From Bacillus sp. REN3 (GTDB lineage Bacteria > Bacillota > Bacilli > Bacillales > Cytobacillaceae), in assembly GCF_017912555.1 (NCBI RefSeq), contig NZ_JAERSD010000002.1:142392-206391 (forward strand): a DNA stretch of 64,000 bases. Direction: 5' to 3'. The notes beneath the pieces were generated by a model. That model did not search any database. It was not told the origin of the DNA and saw only the letters and a list, made by a program, of their open reading frames with translations. Made by a program: the position numbers and the translations under genes. This document shows, piece by piece, positions 8,333 through 17,215 of the stretch. How positions within the stretch are numbered: the first letter of the stretch is position 1; each line of letters starts with the position of its first letter.

Positions 8333-8374
8333 CATAAAAACAAAAAGCTCTCCTCAAAAAACGAGGAAAGCTTT
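8333..8374 (-). terminator. Terminator after gnd
   Basis: AAAGCTTTCCTC and GAGGAGAGCTTT form the stem on the minus strand, followed by TTGTTTTTATG. It ends the gnd transcript. The rest of 8112-8332 holds no gene or clear signal. Confidence 0.8.
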
Positions 8375-8381
8375 CGATTCT

Positions 8382-9281
8382 TTACTCTTTCCGTTCCACT
8401 GCGTGGCCGCCGAATTCATTCCTTAAAGCAGCGACGACTTTTCCGGTGAAGGTGTCCTCTTCCAATGAACGATAACGCATCATCAGCGATAGGGCAATGA
8501 CCGGAGCTGCCGCCTGAAGGTCAAGCGCGGTTTCCACTGTCCACTTGCCTTCGCCGGAAGAATGCATCACACCCTTGATGCTCTCAAGATTTGGTTCTTT
8601 TTCAAATGCGTTCTCGATTAATTCCATCAGCCAGCTGCGGATGACGGAACCATGGTTCCATACTCTTGAAACTTCCTTGTAATCATACTCAAACGGACTT
8701 TTCTCAAGGATTTCGAAGCCCTCCGCCATCGCCTGCATCATACCGTACTCAATGCCATTATGGACCATCTTCAGGAAGTGCCCGCTCCCGGCTTTTCCTG
8801 TGTATAAATAGCCCTTCTCAATTGAAATGTCTTTGAAAATCGGTTCCACATGCGCAAAAGTCTCTGCGTCCCCGCCAATCATCGTGCATGCCCCGTGGCG
8901 CGCCCCTTCCATGCCGCCGCTTGTCCCGACATCAAGGAAGTGGATCCCGGATTTTTTCAGCATGTCTGCACGCCTGACTGTATCCTTGTAATTAGAGTTC
9001 CCTCCGTCTATGACAATGTCACCTGGCTCAAGATGAGGCGCAAAGCCATCGACTACCTCGTCGATCAGTTCGCCAGCAGGGATCATCAGCCAGATAATAC
9101 GCGGGACAGGGAGCTTTTCAGCCATCGCTTTGTAATCTGCTGCCGTTTCGGCCCCTTTGCTCTCGATATCCTTCATGACATCCTTATTGATATCATGCGC
9201 AACAACCTCGTGCCCATTTTCCATCAGGTTCAGCACTAAGTTATAGCCCATCTTGCCAAGGCCAACCATTCCTAGTTTCAC
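8382..9281 (-). CDS. gnd: 6-phosphogluconate dehydrogenase, short NAD-type form
   Basis: 299 residues, close to the roughly 300-residue GntZ/YqeC-type enzymes rather than the 470-residue NADP-dependent pentose-phosphate form. A Rossmann motif GLGKMG (7-12) is followed by HDIN, where an acidic residue at the end of the second strand favours NAD. The substrate-binding signature IDGGNSNYKDT, then GTSGGMEGARHGACTMIGGD and KMVHNGIEYGMMQ with the catalytic Lys/Asn/Glu region, are all present. It oxidatively decarboxylates 6-phosphogluconate to ribulose 5-phosphate. It stands alone, with an RpiR-family regulator gene upstream on the same strand that may control it. Confidence 0.93.
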   Translation of the reverse strand: MKLGMVGLGKMGYNLVLNLMENGHEVVAHDINKDVMKDIESKGAETAADYKAMAEKLPVPRIIWLMIPAGELIDEVVDGFAPHLEPGDIVIDGGNSNYKDTVRRADMLKKSGIHFLDVGTSGGMEGARHGACTMIGGDAETFAHVEPIFKDISIEKGYLYTGKAGSGHFLKMVHNGIEYGMMQAMAEGFEILEKSPFEYDYKEVSRVWNHGSVIRSWLMELIENAFEKEPNLESIKGVMHSSGEGKWTVETALDLQAAAPVIALSLMMRYRSLEEDTFTGKVVAALRNEFGGHAVERKE

Positions 9282-9574
9282 AATGATGCACTCCTTACTT
9301 CGTTATAGGCACATCATATCAAATATTTTTTCATAAGTATATTAATAAACGAAAATTATTTTCATGAAATCCCTAAGTCTTCCTATTTGCTTCACATATG
9401 GATATTTTACAGTTTAAAGTACACGGGAGCATTCACTGTAAATCCCTCTCCTTCTTTTAAGCGCTTTGATCAGCTCCAACAGGCATAAAAAAACCTTGAA
9501 TAGGCAAATTTTCCAGCCAGGCAGCCGCCTCGGGCAGACTTCCTGGCTGCCTTGTGACGCAGCTCAGGGAGTTA

Positions 9575-9713
9575 GGCTTCCCCGAGTTGCTGCGGGGCGG
9601 CTTATGACTAAGATGCTCCAAGTTAACGCTTCCCGAAACGATACTTAAGGAAGCCAATCCATGGACGAAAGCTGCCTATGCTAGGAACTGGATATTTTTC
9701 GAAGTGAATTTCC
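9575..9713. repeat. Dispersed intergenic repeat, copy 1
   Basis: The 445-base gene-free stretch 9282-9726 contains a block clearly related to 18235-18370. Shared islands in the same order are CCCCGAG(T/C)TGCT, TATGACT, CTTCCCGAAA, ATACTTAAGG and TCGAAGTGAAT. Neither copy has a credible ORF. It resembles the short GC-rich intergenic elements often scattered in Bacillus-group genomes (my recollection, not searched). The remainder of the gap shows no other signal. Confidence 0.6.
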
Positions 9714-9726
9714 CAAGTGAAAACGG

Positions 9727-10587
9727 CTAATATCTCTTAACGGAAATCGCTTCACGGATTTTTTGGAGGTTCCCGAGGGTTTCCTCCTGTTTCCTGAGGG
9801 AAACCGCGACATGCAAGGCATCGATCAGGCTCAGATGCACAAGCCTAGACGCAAGGGCTTCCGAGCGAAAGAACGTTTCCTTTGAGGTCGTATAAAGGAC
9901 ATAGTCCGCTTCCTTTGTCAGCGGCGATTTATAATGGCTGGTAATGGCGATCGTCGCTGCCCCATTGGCTTTGGCGATCCTCAGCGATTCGATGACATCC
10001 TTGTTGCTGCCGCTGTGCGAAATACCGACAGCTGCCTGTCCGGGACCAAGCAGCGCCGCGGAAATGATTTGCTGATGGCCGTCGCTATGCGCATGGCAAT
10101 GGATGCCTGTCCGCAAAAATTTGTGATACGCGTCGAGCGCGATTGCGGAAGAACCACCGGATCCATAAAAATCAATGCGGGTTGCTTTGCTCAGTACATC
10201 GACAATCTCTTCAAGGACTTTCCCGTCGATCAATTCCAGCGTATCCTTCATTGCTTCAATATGCCCTGTAAAAACCTTTTTAGCGAGTGCCCCGACCTCA
10301 TCATCCTCCTTGATTTCTTCATGGATATTCTGGATCGGCTCGACAACCTCGCTTGCAAGCGCGATTTTAAAAGCCTGATAGCCCCTAAAACCGAGACGTT
10401 TGCAAAAGCGGAAAATCGTCGCCTCGGCAACTGTACTATTTTCCGAGAATTCGGTGATCGAAAGATGGATGATTTCTTTCGGGTTATTCAGAATGTAATC
10501 TGCCACCGCTTTCTCCCTTGAAGACAAGGAAGAATACATCGCTTTTATTTTTACGATGATGCTCTGGCCTCTTATTTCATTCTCCAT
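9727..10587 (-). CDS. MurR/RpiR-family transcriptional regulator (HTH plus SIS domain)
   Basis: 286 residues from the ATG at 10585-10587, chosen because GAGGAGTGGAACC precedes it. The N-terminal RpiR helix-turn-helix spans about 1-80 (LSSREKAVADYILNNP, SENSTVAEATIFRFCKRLGF). The C-terminal SIS sugar-phosphate isomerase fold shows DFYGSGGSSAIALDAYHKF and GISHSGSNKDVIESLRIAK. RpiR proteins sense phosphosugars and control sugar catabolism. The only sugar gene nearby is gnd, 445 bases downstream, so gluconate or pentose phosphate metabolism is the best guess. Confidence 0.9.
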   Translation of the reverse strand: MENEIRGQSIIVKIKAMYSSLSSREKAVADYILNNPKEIIHLSITEFSENSTVAEATIFRFCKRLGFRGYQAFKIALASEVVEPIQNIHEEIKEDDEVGALAKKVFTGHIEAMKDTLELIDGKVLEEIVDVLSKATRIDFYGSGGSSAIALDAYHKFLRTGIHCHAHSDGHQQIISAALLGPGQAAVGISHSGSNKDVIESLRIAKANGAATIAITSHYKSPLTKEADYVLYTTSKETFFRSEALASRLVHLSLIDALHVAVSLRKQEETLGNLQKIREAISVKRY

Positions 10588-10657
10588 GGTTCCACTCCTC
10601 GGCGTATTTTCACTTTCACTGCCAAATATGAAATTTTTTTTCATCAACCGTAAAGGA

Positions 10658-10685
10658 ATAGAGCCAGCAATGCTGCTGGCTCTAT
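10658..10685 (-). terminator. Hairpin at the end of map, probable terminator
   Basis: A perfect 12-bp stem, ATAGAGCCAGCA/TGCTGGCTCTAT, with a 4-base loop includes the map stop codon. The downstream T-tract is poor (TTCCTTT), so termination strength is uncertain. Confidence 0.55.
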
Positions 10686-11440
10686 GAGATTTCATCCTGT
10701 TCCGTAAGGATCAATGGGCCATCTTTCGTGATGGCGATGGTATGTTCATATTGTGCGGAGAGCGTGCCATCAACCGTGCGCGCAGTCCAGCCATTTTCGT
10801 CCATTTTCGTCGGCCACTCCCCGATGTTGACCATCGGCTCAATCGTGAACACCATTCCCTCTTTAATCCTTGCACCTTTGCCAGGCAAGCCGTAATGAGG
10901 GACATCCGGTTTTTCATGGATGACAGAGCCAATCCCATGTCCGATGAATTCCCTTACGACTGAAAAGCCTTCTCCTTCGACATAGGTCTGGATGGCATGG
11001 CCGATGTCGCCAATCCGGTTACCTGGCTGTGCAGCGGCGATTCCCCTGTATAGTGCTTCCTTTGTGACATCCAGGAGCCTTTGCGCCTCTTCCGATACTT
11101 CGCCGACAGCATAGCTCCAGGCGGAATCAGCAAGAGCGCCATTCAGCCTGACAACCATATCGACTGTCACGATATCTCCCTCTTTCAGGGGCACCTTCCG
11201 CGGAAATCCATGGCATACTTCATCATTGATGCTTGCGCAGGTAGCGTACTGATAATCGCGATAACCCTTCTGCTCAGGAGTCGCTCCGTGCTTCTTCAAA
11301 TATTCTTCGACGAACTGTTCAATCTCCCAAGTGCTGACTCCCGGTTTGATGAACGTCCGCAGCTCTTTATGGCAGGAAGCAAGCAATCTGCCCGCCTCCT
11401 TCATATTTTCGATTTCACGCGCTGATTTTAAAACAATCAT
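10682..11440 (-). CDS. map: Methionine aminopeptidase, type I (MapB/YflG-like)
   Basis: 252 residues from the ATG at 11438-11440, preceded by CGGAGATGAAGAA; a TTG six codons earlier is less likely. All five metal ligands of type I MetAP are in place: D94, D105, H168, E201 and E232, with GHGIGSVIHEKP and EPMVNIG segments. It removes the initiator methionine from nascent proteins. It is not in a ribosomal-protein operon, so it may be the second, non-essential paralogue (MapB-like) of Bacillus. Confidence 0.93.
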   Translation of the reverse strand: MIVLKSAREIENMKEAGRLLASCHKELRTFIKPGVSTWEIEQFVEEYLKKHGATPEQKGYRDYQYATCASINDEVCHGFPRKVPLKEGDIVTVDMVVRLNGALADSAWSYAVGEVSEEAQRLLDVTKEALYRGIAAAQPGNRIGDIGHAIQTYVEGEGFSVVREFIGHGIGSVIHEKPDVPHYGLPGKGARIKEGMVFTIEPMVNIGEWPTKMDENGWTARTVDGTLSAQYEHTIAITKDGPLILTEQDEIS

Positions 11441-11512
11441 TTCTTCATCTCCGTTCAAAACTTTCTATTCCCTCTATCTATATTATCTTATACATCCCGA
11501 TTCTCAAAATGA

Positions 11513-11553
11513 ACAGAAAAAAACCCTCTTGCCTATGTGCAGACAAAAGGGTT
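11513..11553 (-). terminator. Terminator of the pfpI-type gene
   Basis: On the minus strand, ACCCTTTTG and CAAGAGGGT form the stem, followed by seven T residues. The remaining sequence of the 11441-11749 gap shows no further gene. Confidence 0.8.
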
Positions 11554-11749
11554 ATCCACATTATTCCAAAGACTGTCCAGTTCCAGGAAGGGTGGGCCTG
11601 CTTCCCATTTTACCGCATAAAAAAGGAGTGGGAAACTTTTCAGCAGGCTCTCCTTTTCCCGGGAATGGCCAAGGACGGCAAGGCGCCGATGCTGCAAAGG
11701 GACTTCGAGTTTTACTCTTGGCGTCACTCCTGGCGTTTTTAATAGAAAC

Positions 11750-12265
11750 TTATTTTAACAGGTTCAATGCTTCGCGGTTGAACGCTGGGATATCCTTAGG
11801 CTCTCTGCTCGTCACAAGCTGATTGCAGCAAACGACCACTTCTTCGTCTTTATAGTTCGCACCCGCGTATTCCATGTCGACACGGATGGATTTGTAGCCA
11901 GTCGCTCCTCTGCCTTCCAGCGTCTTCGCTGTTAACAGAAGCTGTGGTCCGTGGCAAATTGCGAAAACCGGCTTCTTCGCGTCCATGAACGCTTTTGAGA
12001 ACTGGACAAAACGATCATCCTCGCGCAGCAAGTCTGGAGAAAAGCCGCCAGGGATGAACAGTGCGTCGAATTCGTCAGGTTTCACGTCATCGATACTCTT
12101 ATCGATCTTCACTTCTGCTTTCCCCTGCTTGCCTTTGACTGTCTTGCCTTCTTCTTTCTCAATTGTCACGACCTCATGGCCAGCCTCAGTAAAAGCGCGA
12201 GAGGGCTCGAGATATTCAACATCTTCGAACATATCGGTAATTAGGCAGGCGATTTTTTTAGCCAT
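11750..12265 (-). CDS. DJ-1/PfpI-family glutamine amidotransferase-like stress protein
   Basis: 171 residues, a single DJ-1/PfpI domain. The nucleophile elbow FAICHGPQLL places the active cysteine at C104; the acidic partner is near E15-E17 in FEDVEYLEP. Members act as protein/nucleotide deglycases or proteases and are common general stress proteins (YraA in B. subtilis). The ATG at 12263-12265 is chosen because AAAGGAGACGTGATTCCG gives correct spacing; the GTG three codons upstream is too close to the Shine-Dalgarno sequence. Monocistronic. Confidence 0.9.
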   Translation of the reverse strand: MAKKIACLITDMFEDVEYLEPSRAFTEAGHEVVTIEKEEGKTVKGKQGKAEVKIDKSIDDVKPDEFDALFIPGGFSPDLLREDDRFVQFSKAFMDAKKPVFAICHGPQLLLTAKTLEGRGATGYKSIRVDMEYAGANYKDEEVVVCCNQLVTSREPKDIPAFNREALNLLK

Positions 12266-12429
12266 CGGAATCACGTCTCCTTTTGATGTACTTTTTCACC
12301 ACTATATAGGTTTCCCTGTCCATACATGATAAAACATCAGCCAGGAAAATAGGTCTATAGAACTATGTTTCGTTCCAGTTAATCCTCTATAATTTACTTT
12401 AGGACATCTTTAGGGAAAGAAGGAGCAGC

Positions 12430-12711
12430 ATGAATTTTAACTATGTCAATGTAATGGAAGAAGTTGTTACCACTCTCGTCAATGTGTTGATGATGAGCCC
12501 TGATTACCAGACATTCTGCCATTGCCGGAAGTGCCGGAATGATATCATCGCAATCAGCCTGAATACACTTCCCAGTCATTATGTTACGACCGAAAATGGC
12601 CGAAAGATGGTGTATGAACAGCTTAACACGAAGGAGAACAGAGCCTGGATCAACAAGAGGATCATCAGCGCCATCCATCTTGTCGGGAAATATCCTAAGC
12701 ATGAAGCATGA
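12430..12711 (+). CDS. ComFB-family late competence protein
   Basis: 93 residues, the ComFB (PF10719) domain. VNVMEEVVTTLVNVLMM is followed by the cysteine cluster FCHCRKCRNDIIAISLNTL and the LPSHYVTT segment. The cysteines suggest zinc binding. ComFB lies with comFA/comFC in B. subtilis, but here the gene is solitary. Its function is not established. The last four codons are made from the first unit of a 14-bp tandem repeat that continues beyond the stop, so the present C-terminus may be a recent product of repeat expansion. Confidence 0.85.
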   Translation: MNFNYVNVMEEVVTTLVNVLMMSPDYQTFCHCRKCRNDIIAISLNTLPSHYVTTENGRKMVYEQLNTKENRAWINKRIISAIHLVGKYPKHEA

Positions 12712-12769
12712 AACATGAAGCATGAAACATGAAGCATGAAACATGAAGCATGAAACATGAAGCATGAAA
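12700..12769. repeat. Five perfect copies of a 14-bp tandem repeat
   Basis: CATGAAGCATGAAA repeated exactly five times; each unit is itself two 7-mers, CATGAAG and CATGAAA. It spans the 3' end and stop codon of the ComFB-like gene and abuts its terminator. Perfect identity suggests recent slippage-driven expansion. Confidence 0.95.
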
Positions 12770-12802
12770 AAGCTGCCGCAACTTGCCGGCAGCTTTGTTT
12801 TC
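12767..12802 (+). terminator. Terminator of the ComFB-like gene
   Basis: AAAGCTGCCG and CGGCAGCTTT form the stem, followed by GTTTTC. Confidence 0.8.
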
Positions 12803-13047
12803 ATAGGATATGGTTTCTGTCGATTTGTGCCATCCCGATTTCCGTGGATGGGACCGGCTGCTCCCTGCTCCTTATCCATATATATAGGGAATATTCCTTT
12901 ATAAACGAAGCAGGAATGCGCCATCGACCCTTGCCTCAGCTTATCACTCAGGCAAATTGCAAATAGCGCCTCGTAAATGAAATTGGAATCTTCCACCGAG
13001 GAATCCCTTGCCTCAGCTTTGCATCCACTCGGTTAACACCGAGCATT
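12803..13047. other. Gene-free gap with a short direct repeat
   Basis: CCCTTGCCTCAGCTT occurs at 12928-12942 and again at 13005-13019. A small CTCGG/CCGAG dyad sits just after the treR stop. No ORF with a ribosome binding site is present. Confidence 0.5.
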
Positions 13048-13773
13048 TCAATTCACCTGGACATCCATCCGCCTTGCGAAGTCGACGAAACGGAACTTAT
13101 CCGGACGGTGCCGTGATTCGGTAAACTGGAACAGTGTCGCATCCTCGAAATAAATGTGATTCTTGACAACGACGATGGCATGGAAGCCTTCCATATCAAG
13201 CAGGTTTCGGTCCTCTTCACTCGGATCCTCCACCGTGAATTCTTTCTTTGCAAAACTGATTTTTTTCCCGAGTTCTTTTTCAATGTATTCGAACAGCGAG
13301 TTTTCACAGTGTTTCTTTGTCAATCCGGGAACATGCCTTTCCACAAGATAATCCTTGTCGAGGATGATCCGTTCGCCGCCGATTTTCCTTACCCTTGCTA
13401 CCTTCCAAACCTTCTCATCCTCAGCAACATTCAATTCCCTGGCAATGTCACGGCCGGCCTGCTGCAGAGAAAATTTTTCCACAGTCGTTTCCGCCCTGTC
13501 CCCCAAATTGTCCGCCAGTTCCTTGAAGCTGATCAAGCCCGAGATTGGAAACTGGTGCTTTTTCAAATCAAGGACAAGCGAACCCTTGCCGCGGATTTTC
13601 TGGATGAAGCCATTTTGGGCAAGTAAATGGAGCGCTTTTCGGATAGTTTCCCTGGAAGTTTTATAGCTTTCCGCAAATTCATTCTCTGAAGGCAAGATTG
13701 TCTTGGAAGGGAAATGTCCCTCCTGGATTTGCCTTGCAATCTCTTCATATATCACTAAGTACTTTTTCTCCAT
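13048..13773 (-). CDS. treR: Trehalose operon repressor, GntR family
   Basis: 241 residues. The N-terminal GntR winged helix shows LPSENEFAESYKTSRETIRK and KALHLLAQNGFIQKIRGKGS. The UTRA effector domain begins at FPISGLISFKELADNLG and ends with TESRHRPDKFRFVDFARR. These blocks follow B. subtilis TreR, which binds trehalose 6-phosphate, very closely. The ATG at 13771-13773 with GGTGA five bases upstream is preferred over the GTG at 13782. No treP or treA gene is adjacent, so its target must be elsewhere. Confidence 0.92.
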   Translation of the reverse strand: MEKKYLVIYEEIARQIQEGHFPSKTILPSENEFAESYKTSRETIRKALHLLAQNGFIQKIRGKGSLVLDLKKHQFPISGLISFKELADNLGDRAETTVEKFSLQQAGRDIARELNVAEDEKVWKVARVRKIGGERIILDKDYLVERHVPGLTKKHCENSLFEYIEKELGKKISFAKKEFTVEDPSEEDRNLLDMEGFHAIVVVKNHIYFEDATLFQFTESRHRPDKFRFVDFARRMDVQVN

Positions 13774-13949
13774 GCTGATCACCGCTACTTCGTTTGATTG
13801 CCCCTATTTTACCTTTTTTCCTGCCAGGAAAACAACCAATGTCCCCTAAATAGCAAACCGCCATGAAGCTTCATGGCGGCCAATGCCCCTATCGGATGGC
13901 TGTGGCAGGGACCTGCGGCCACAGGGCCAGATAAACCTGATAGAGAGGA

Positions 13950-15647
13950 TCATAGTTTGAATTTCTGGACGGAACTGCGCAGGTCTTCAGCCAGAGTGCT
14001 CAGGCTCTGGGAGAACGCATAGATTTCCTCCATCGAAGCGCTTTGTTCCTCGGTTGCGGATGCCACAGACTGAGTGGCGTCAGATGTATGCTGGATGTGT
14101 CCGACAATCCCGCCAAGGACTTGGAGCATGCTTCCTGTCCCATTGTCCAATTCGCTGACAGCAACAGAAACTTCTCCAATCTGCTCGTTGACTGATTGGA
14201 TGGAAGCATTGATTTTATCAAAAGAGTCCTTTGCCGCTCCCGCAAGGCCGATTCCTTCACTGATTGCTGACCTGCCGCTTTCCATCGACACGACCGATTG
14301 ACCGATGTCCTTTTGAATGCTGCCGATCAGTTCACGGATTTGCGAAGCCGACTTGTTCGATTGCTCGGCCAGCTTCCTGACCTCTTCAGCGACAACCGCA
14401 AAGCCTTTCCCTTGCTCCCCGGCCCTTGCAGCCTCGATCGCGGCATTCAGCGCCAGCAGGTTCGTTTGCTCGGAAATCGCCGTGATCAGATTGATGATGC
14501 TCCCGATTTCCTTTGATTTTTCCTGCAGCTGATGGATGGATGTTGACGTAGCTTCAGTCATATCATTGATTGTCAATACTTGCTGCCTTGTTTTTTCAAT
14601 CACCTCGGCACCGGACCTTGCGGCTGCTGAATTCTCCTCAGTCGCCAGCTTCACTTCTTCAGCTCCAGCAGCAATGCTGCGAATCCCTTCTGTCATCATC
14701 CTTACAGTCTGATCCAGCTGGTCGGTGTGCCTTACCTGTTCCTCAGCTGAGGATGCGACCTCCTGGACAGAAGTTGCGATTGAATCAGTCGCCCTCGCCG
14801 TTTCCTCTGCGCCTGCATTCAGCTCCTCTGCTGAAGCCGCAACGGTTTCAGCCGCTTCCCTGATTTGCAGTACAAGTTCAGCAAGATTTTTTTGCATCAA
14901 CCCATAGCTTTTCGACAGAGCGCTGATTTCATCTCCGCCCTGATCTGAAACCTTTACAGTAAAATCGCCCGCTCCTGCATGCTCAAGCGCTTCTCCAAGA
15001 CGAAGCAGCCGTTTATTCATATTCCTCATAAACGGCAGGATAATCCCAAGAGAAAGAGCGATGAGCCCAGCCAATGAGATGATCAGCACTGTATTGATAT
15101 GTTTTATAGCTTTGCTGACCATGTCGATAGGAGCTCCTACATACCACATCCCAATGATCTTGTCACTTGGATCCTTGATCGCCTGATAGGCTGTTTGGTA
15201 CTCCTTCCCCAACACATTCGCTTCCCCATAAAAGGTATGGCCGCCCTTCAGTGTATGGCTAATGACCTCCTCACTTGCCTGGGTGCCTGTCGCCCGCTTG
15301 CCATCCTTCATGACAGTTGTCGTCACCCTCGTGTCACCTTTGAAAATCGTAACCGTTCCACCAGTCATCCCAGCGATATAATCAACGATTTCCTCATTTT
15401 CATTAATGAGTGTATCACCTTTATAGAGCCTGTCTCCTTCTATTCTCCAGTTACCTGGATACTTCAGGTCCAGTGCTTCAAGGCCAAGAACAAGATCTCC
15501 CTTCGCCTTTTCAGTAGCAGCGTCTTTGATCGAGTTGACAACGACTGTATTCAAAATAACCGATATTATACCCGAAAACAGGACAAGCAGTCCTATGGTG
15601 ATCAACAAGAACTTCGTGGACAATTTCAACGCTTTCATTTTCCTCAT
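13950..15647 (-). CDS. Methyl-accepting chemotaxis protein with Cache sensor domain
   Basis: 565 residues from the ATG at 15645-15647, preceded by GGGGGATAGACAG. A membrane helix (about 10-32) is followed by a single-Cache ligand domain (about 40-185, ending [13 protein letters not shown]), a second helix (190-212), HAMP, and a full signalling domain with [20 protein letters not shown]. Cytoplasmic signalling hairpin and methylation helices look intact. The Cache type resembles sCache_3/Cache_3-2 receptors for small organic acids; the ligand is unknown. Monocistronic. Confidence 0.92.
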   Translation of the reverse strand: MRKMKALKLSTKFLLITIGLLVLFSGIISVILNTVVVNSIKDAATEKAKGDLVLGLEALDLKYPGNWRIEGDRLYKGDTLINENEEIVDYIAGMTGGTVTIFKGDTRVTTTVMKDGKRATGTQASEEVISHTLKGGHTFYGEANVLGKEYQTAYQAIKDPSDKIIGMWYVGAPIDMVSKAIKHINTVLIISLAGLIALSLGIILPFMRNMNKRLLRLGEALEHAGAGDFTVKVSDQGGDEISALSKSYGLMQKNLAELVLQIREAAETVAASAEELNAGAEETARATDSIATSVQEVASSAEEQVRHTDQLDQTVRMMTEGIRSIAAGAEEVKLATEENSAAARSGAEVIEKTRQQVLTINDMTEATSTSIHQLQEKSKEIGSIINLITAISEQTNLLALNAAIEAARAGEQGKGFAVVAEEVRKLAEQSNKSASQIRELIGSIQKDIGQSVVSMESGRSAISEGIGLAGAAKDSFDKINASIQSVNEQIGEVSVAVSELDNGTGSMLQVLGGIVGHIQHTSDATQSVASATEEQSASMEEIYAFSQSLSTLAEDLRSSVQKFKL

Positions 15648-15917
15648 CTGTCTATCCCCCTTGTATATACTAAAACATTCTCGCAAATCCTGAATCTGGG
15701 AACAACATTTCCGTTGGAATCTACAAATAATATTCATAAATAACACAATTGCCAATGAAAACTTTGCATTCAAGCTAAACTCATCCGCCAACAAGACGAT
15801 ATAATAATATTCAACCAGAAATTTCCCAAGTCCATGCTCCTCATAATCGAGTAAAATGGGCTTGAGAGAGAAATCAAACAAAAAATTTAGAACCGCTAAA
15901 TTTTTGTTTTGATAGAT

Positions 15918-15924
15918 GTTCTTT
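15918..15924 (+). promoter_or_regulatory. Possible SinR box upstream of sinR
   Basis: GTTCTTT matches the B. subtilis SinR recognition heptamer GTTCTYT and is part of a partial dyad GTTCTTTATATGGAAC. It is 61 bases before the sinR ATG, which would fit autoregulation. The rest of the 337-base gap 15648-15984 shows no other feature. Confidence 0.4.
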
Positions 15925-15984
15925 ATATGGAACCTCTTGTTTTTTTTTGATATGATAGAAATATACAAAAAAGAAGGTGTGTGA

Positions 15985-16311
15985 ATGCCTGTGATTGGTG
16001 AACGCGTAAAAAAAATCCGTCTGGAAAAGAAAATGTCGTTATCAGAGCTTGCAGAACAAGCCGGCGTCGCTAAATCGTATTTAAGTTCTTTAGAGCGCAA
16101 CCTCCAGACAAACCCTTCAATCCAGTTCCTGGAAAAGATCGCAGCCGTTCTAGATATACCGGTTGACCAGCTGATCCATGAGCAGCCAGATACAGAAAAC
16201 ATGGATGCCGATTGGGTGAATCTTGTTAAGGAAGCGATGGAATCAGGCATCAGCAAGGATCAATTCAGGGAGTTCCTAGAGTTCAACAAGTGGCGGATCC
16301 AGAAAAAATGA
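15985..16311 (+). CDS. sinR: SinR-like master regulator of biofilm formation
   Basis: 108 residues. The N-terminal XRE/Cro helix-turn-helix (about 5-60) has [20 protein letters not shown] followed by [21 protein letters not shown]. The C-terminal helical hook (about 72-105; [20 protein letters not shown]) is the SinI-binding dimerization region. Length and architecture match SinR (about 111 residues), which represses matrix genes and is antagonised by SinI. The partner sinI gene lies immediately downstream but on the opposite strand. Confidence 0.92.
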   Translation: MPVIGERVKKIRLEKKMSLSELAEQAGVAKSYLSSLERNLQTNPSIQFLEKIAAVLDIPVDQLIHEQPDTENMDADWVNLVKEAMESGISKDQFREFLEFNKWRIQKK

Positions 16312-16318
16312 ATCGTAA

Positions 16319-16358
16319 GCAGGCAGCCTTTTTAAAAGGCTGCCTTTCCTTTTAAAGC
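16319..16358 (+). terminator. Terminator of sinR
   Basis: AGGCAGCC and GGCTGCCT form the stem, followed by TTCCTTTT. Confidence 0.8.
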
Positions 16359-16373
16359 AATCAGCCACCCCAT

Positions 16374-16404
16374 GGAAAAAGCACCCTTGAAATCAGGGTG
16401 CTCT
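16374..16404 (-). terminator. Terminator of sinI
   Basis: On the minus strand GAGCACCCTGA pairs with TCAAGGGTGC and is followed by TTTTTCC. Confidence 0.8.
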
Positions 16405-16428
16405 CTCTATTAAATATGTAGTAGTTTC

Positions 16429-16569
16429 TTATTGCTGGCTCTGCATCGTATTTTCGTTATTTAGAAATTTCCTGATTTCCTCCTTGTTCAGTCCCATTTC
16501 CAGTGCTTCCAAGATTAGCTTTGTCCATTCTGAGTCCAGTTCTTCAAAAACTGTTTTTTCTTTGATCAC
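16429..16569 (-). CDS. sinI: SinI-like antirepressor of SinR
   Basis: 46 residues from the GTG at 16567-16569, directly behind GGGGGGAGAAC. The core, LDSEWTKLILEALEMGLNKE followed by EIRKFL, has the SinI/SinR dimerization-hook pattern (DSEW-x2-LI-x2-A-x7-EEIRKFL). A longer reading from an upstream ATG adds unrelated sequence and is not supported by a ribosome binding site. It is convergent with sinR, unlike the co-directional sinI-sinR of B. subtilis. Confidence 0.88.
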   Translation of the reverse strand: MIKEKTVFEELDSEWTKLILEALEMGLNKEEIRKFLNNENTMQSQQ

Positions 16570-16889
16570 GTTCTCCCCCCTAAAATACAGACCGTATTCG
16601 AGGCAGTCCAGCCATCTTAGCACCCAGTGCCTTAGACCTGTGACTTTGCGTCCGTATTTTTCAATACGTTTGCCTTTATCTTCCGATACTGCATACCAAA
16701 TCCCCATAGCTATTGTAATTGGTTTCCAATGATAAGATTGTTGGTATATGTCGGGACAATACTATAAAGTTTTCCTTTTTTCTTCCAAAAGCCTACAAAA
16801 AATCAGGAAGGGGAGTGAAAATTCTGAAATCTTTTCTTAAAAAAATTTGGAATTTTGTCGTATCCTTGCGTATATTGAGGAACATTTCT

Positions 16890-17108
16890 TTAAATTTTAC
16901 CCCCATAAAACCCGGTATCCGTCCGATTGTCCTGTTTTTTGTAAGGATCTTTCCTCCAAGCCCGGCCTACAGCTGCCTTTTCAAGGGTTATGGCATGGAA
17001 AAAGGGGGCGTCCGTTAGATCCTTGCCGCAAATCGGACATATCCACTCACCTATTTCGCTGCTGCTGAATGAAGGCCGCATGCAGCGGCTGCAGTCTTTC
17101 CTGTACAC
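16890..17108 (-). CDS. Small zinc-ribbon protein of unknown function
   Basis: 72 residues from the GTG at 17106-17108, which follows TTGGAGGGGATACTT. Two CxxC knuckles, CSRC and CPIC, are spaced as in a zinc ribbon (CSRCMRPSF...EWICPICGKDL), and a basic, disordered tail follows. I do not recognise the family. An ORF extending further upstream lacks a start with a ribosome binding site. Two SinR-like boxes lie about 110-175 bases upstream. Confidence 0.6.
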   Translation of the reverse strand: MYRKDCSRCMRPSFSSSEIGEWICPICGKDLTDAPFFHAITLEKAAVGRAWRKDPYKKQDNRTDTGFYGGKI

Positions 17109-17215
17109 AAGTATCCCCTCCAATATATTCGATGCGATCCTCCTTTTGTTACCTAAAGTATAGTCTATTTGTACCAGATAAAGAAAAGACCGAAAAAGCC
17201 CTTTTTTTCTTAAAT

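Noticed and set aside
12394-12996. Minus-strand ORF of 200 codons over the ComFB-like gene
   Set aside because: Its repetitive Cys/Phe/Met stretch is only the complement of the 14-bp tandem repeat, and the ComFB-like frame on the plus strand has clear family homology.
16719-17018. Plus-strand ORF of 99 codons opposite the zinc-ribbon gene
   Set aside because: No ribosome binding site, no family, and composition typical of an AT-rich antisense frame.
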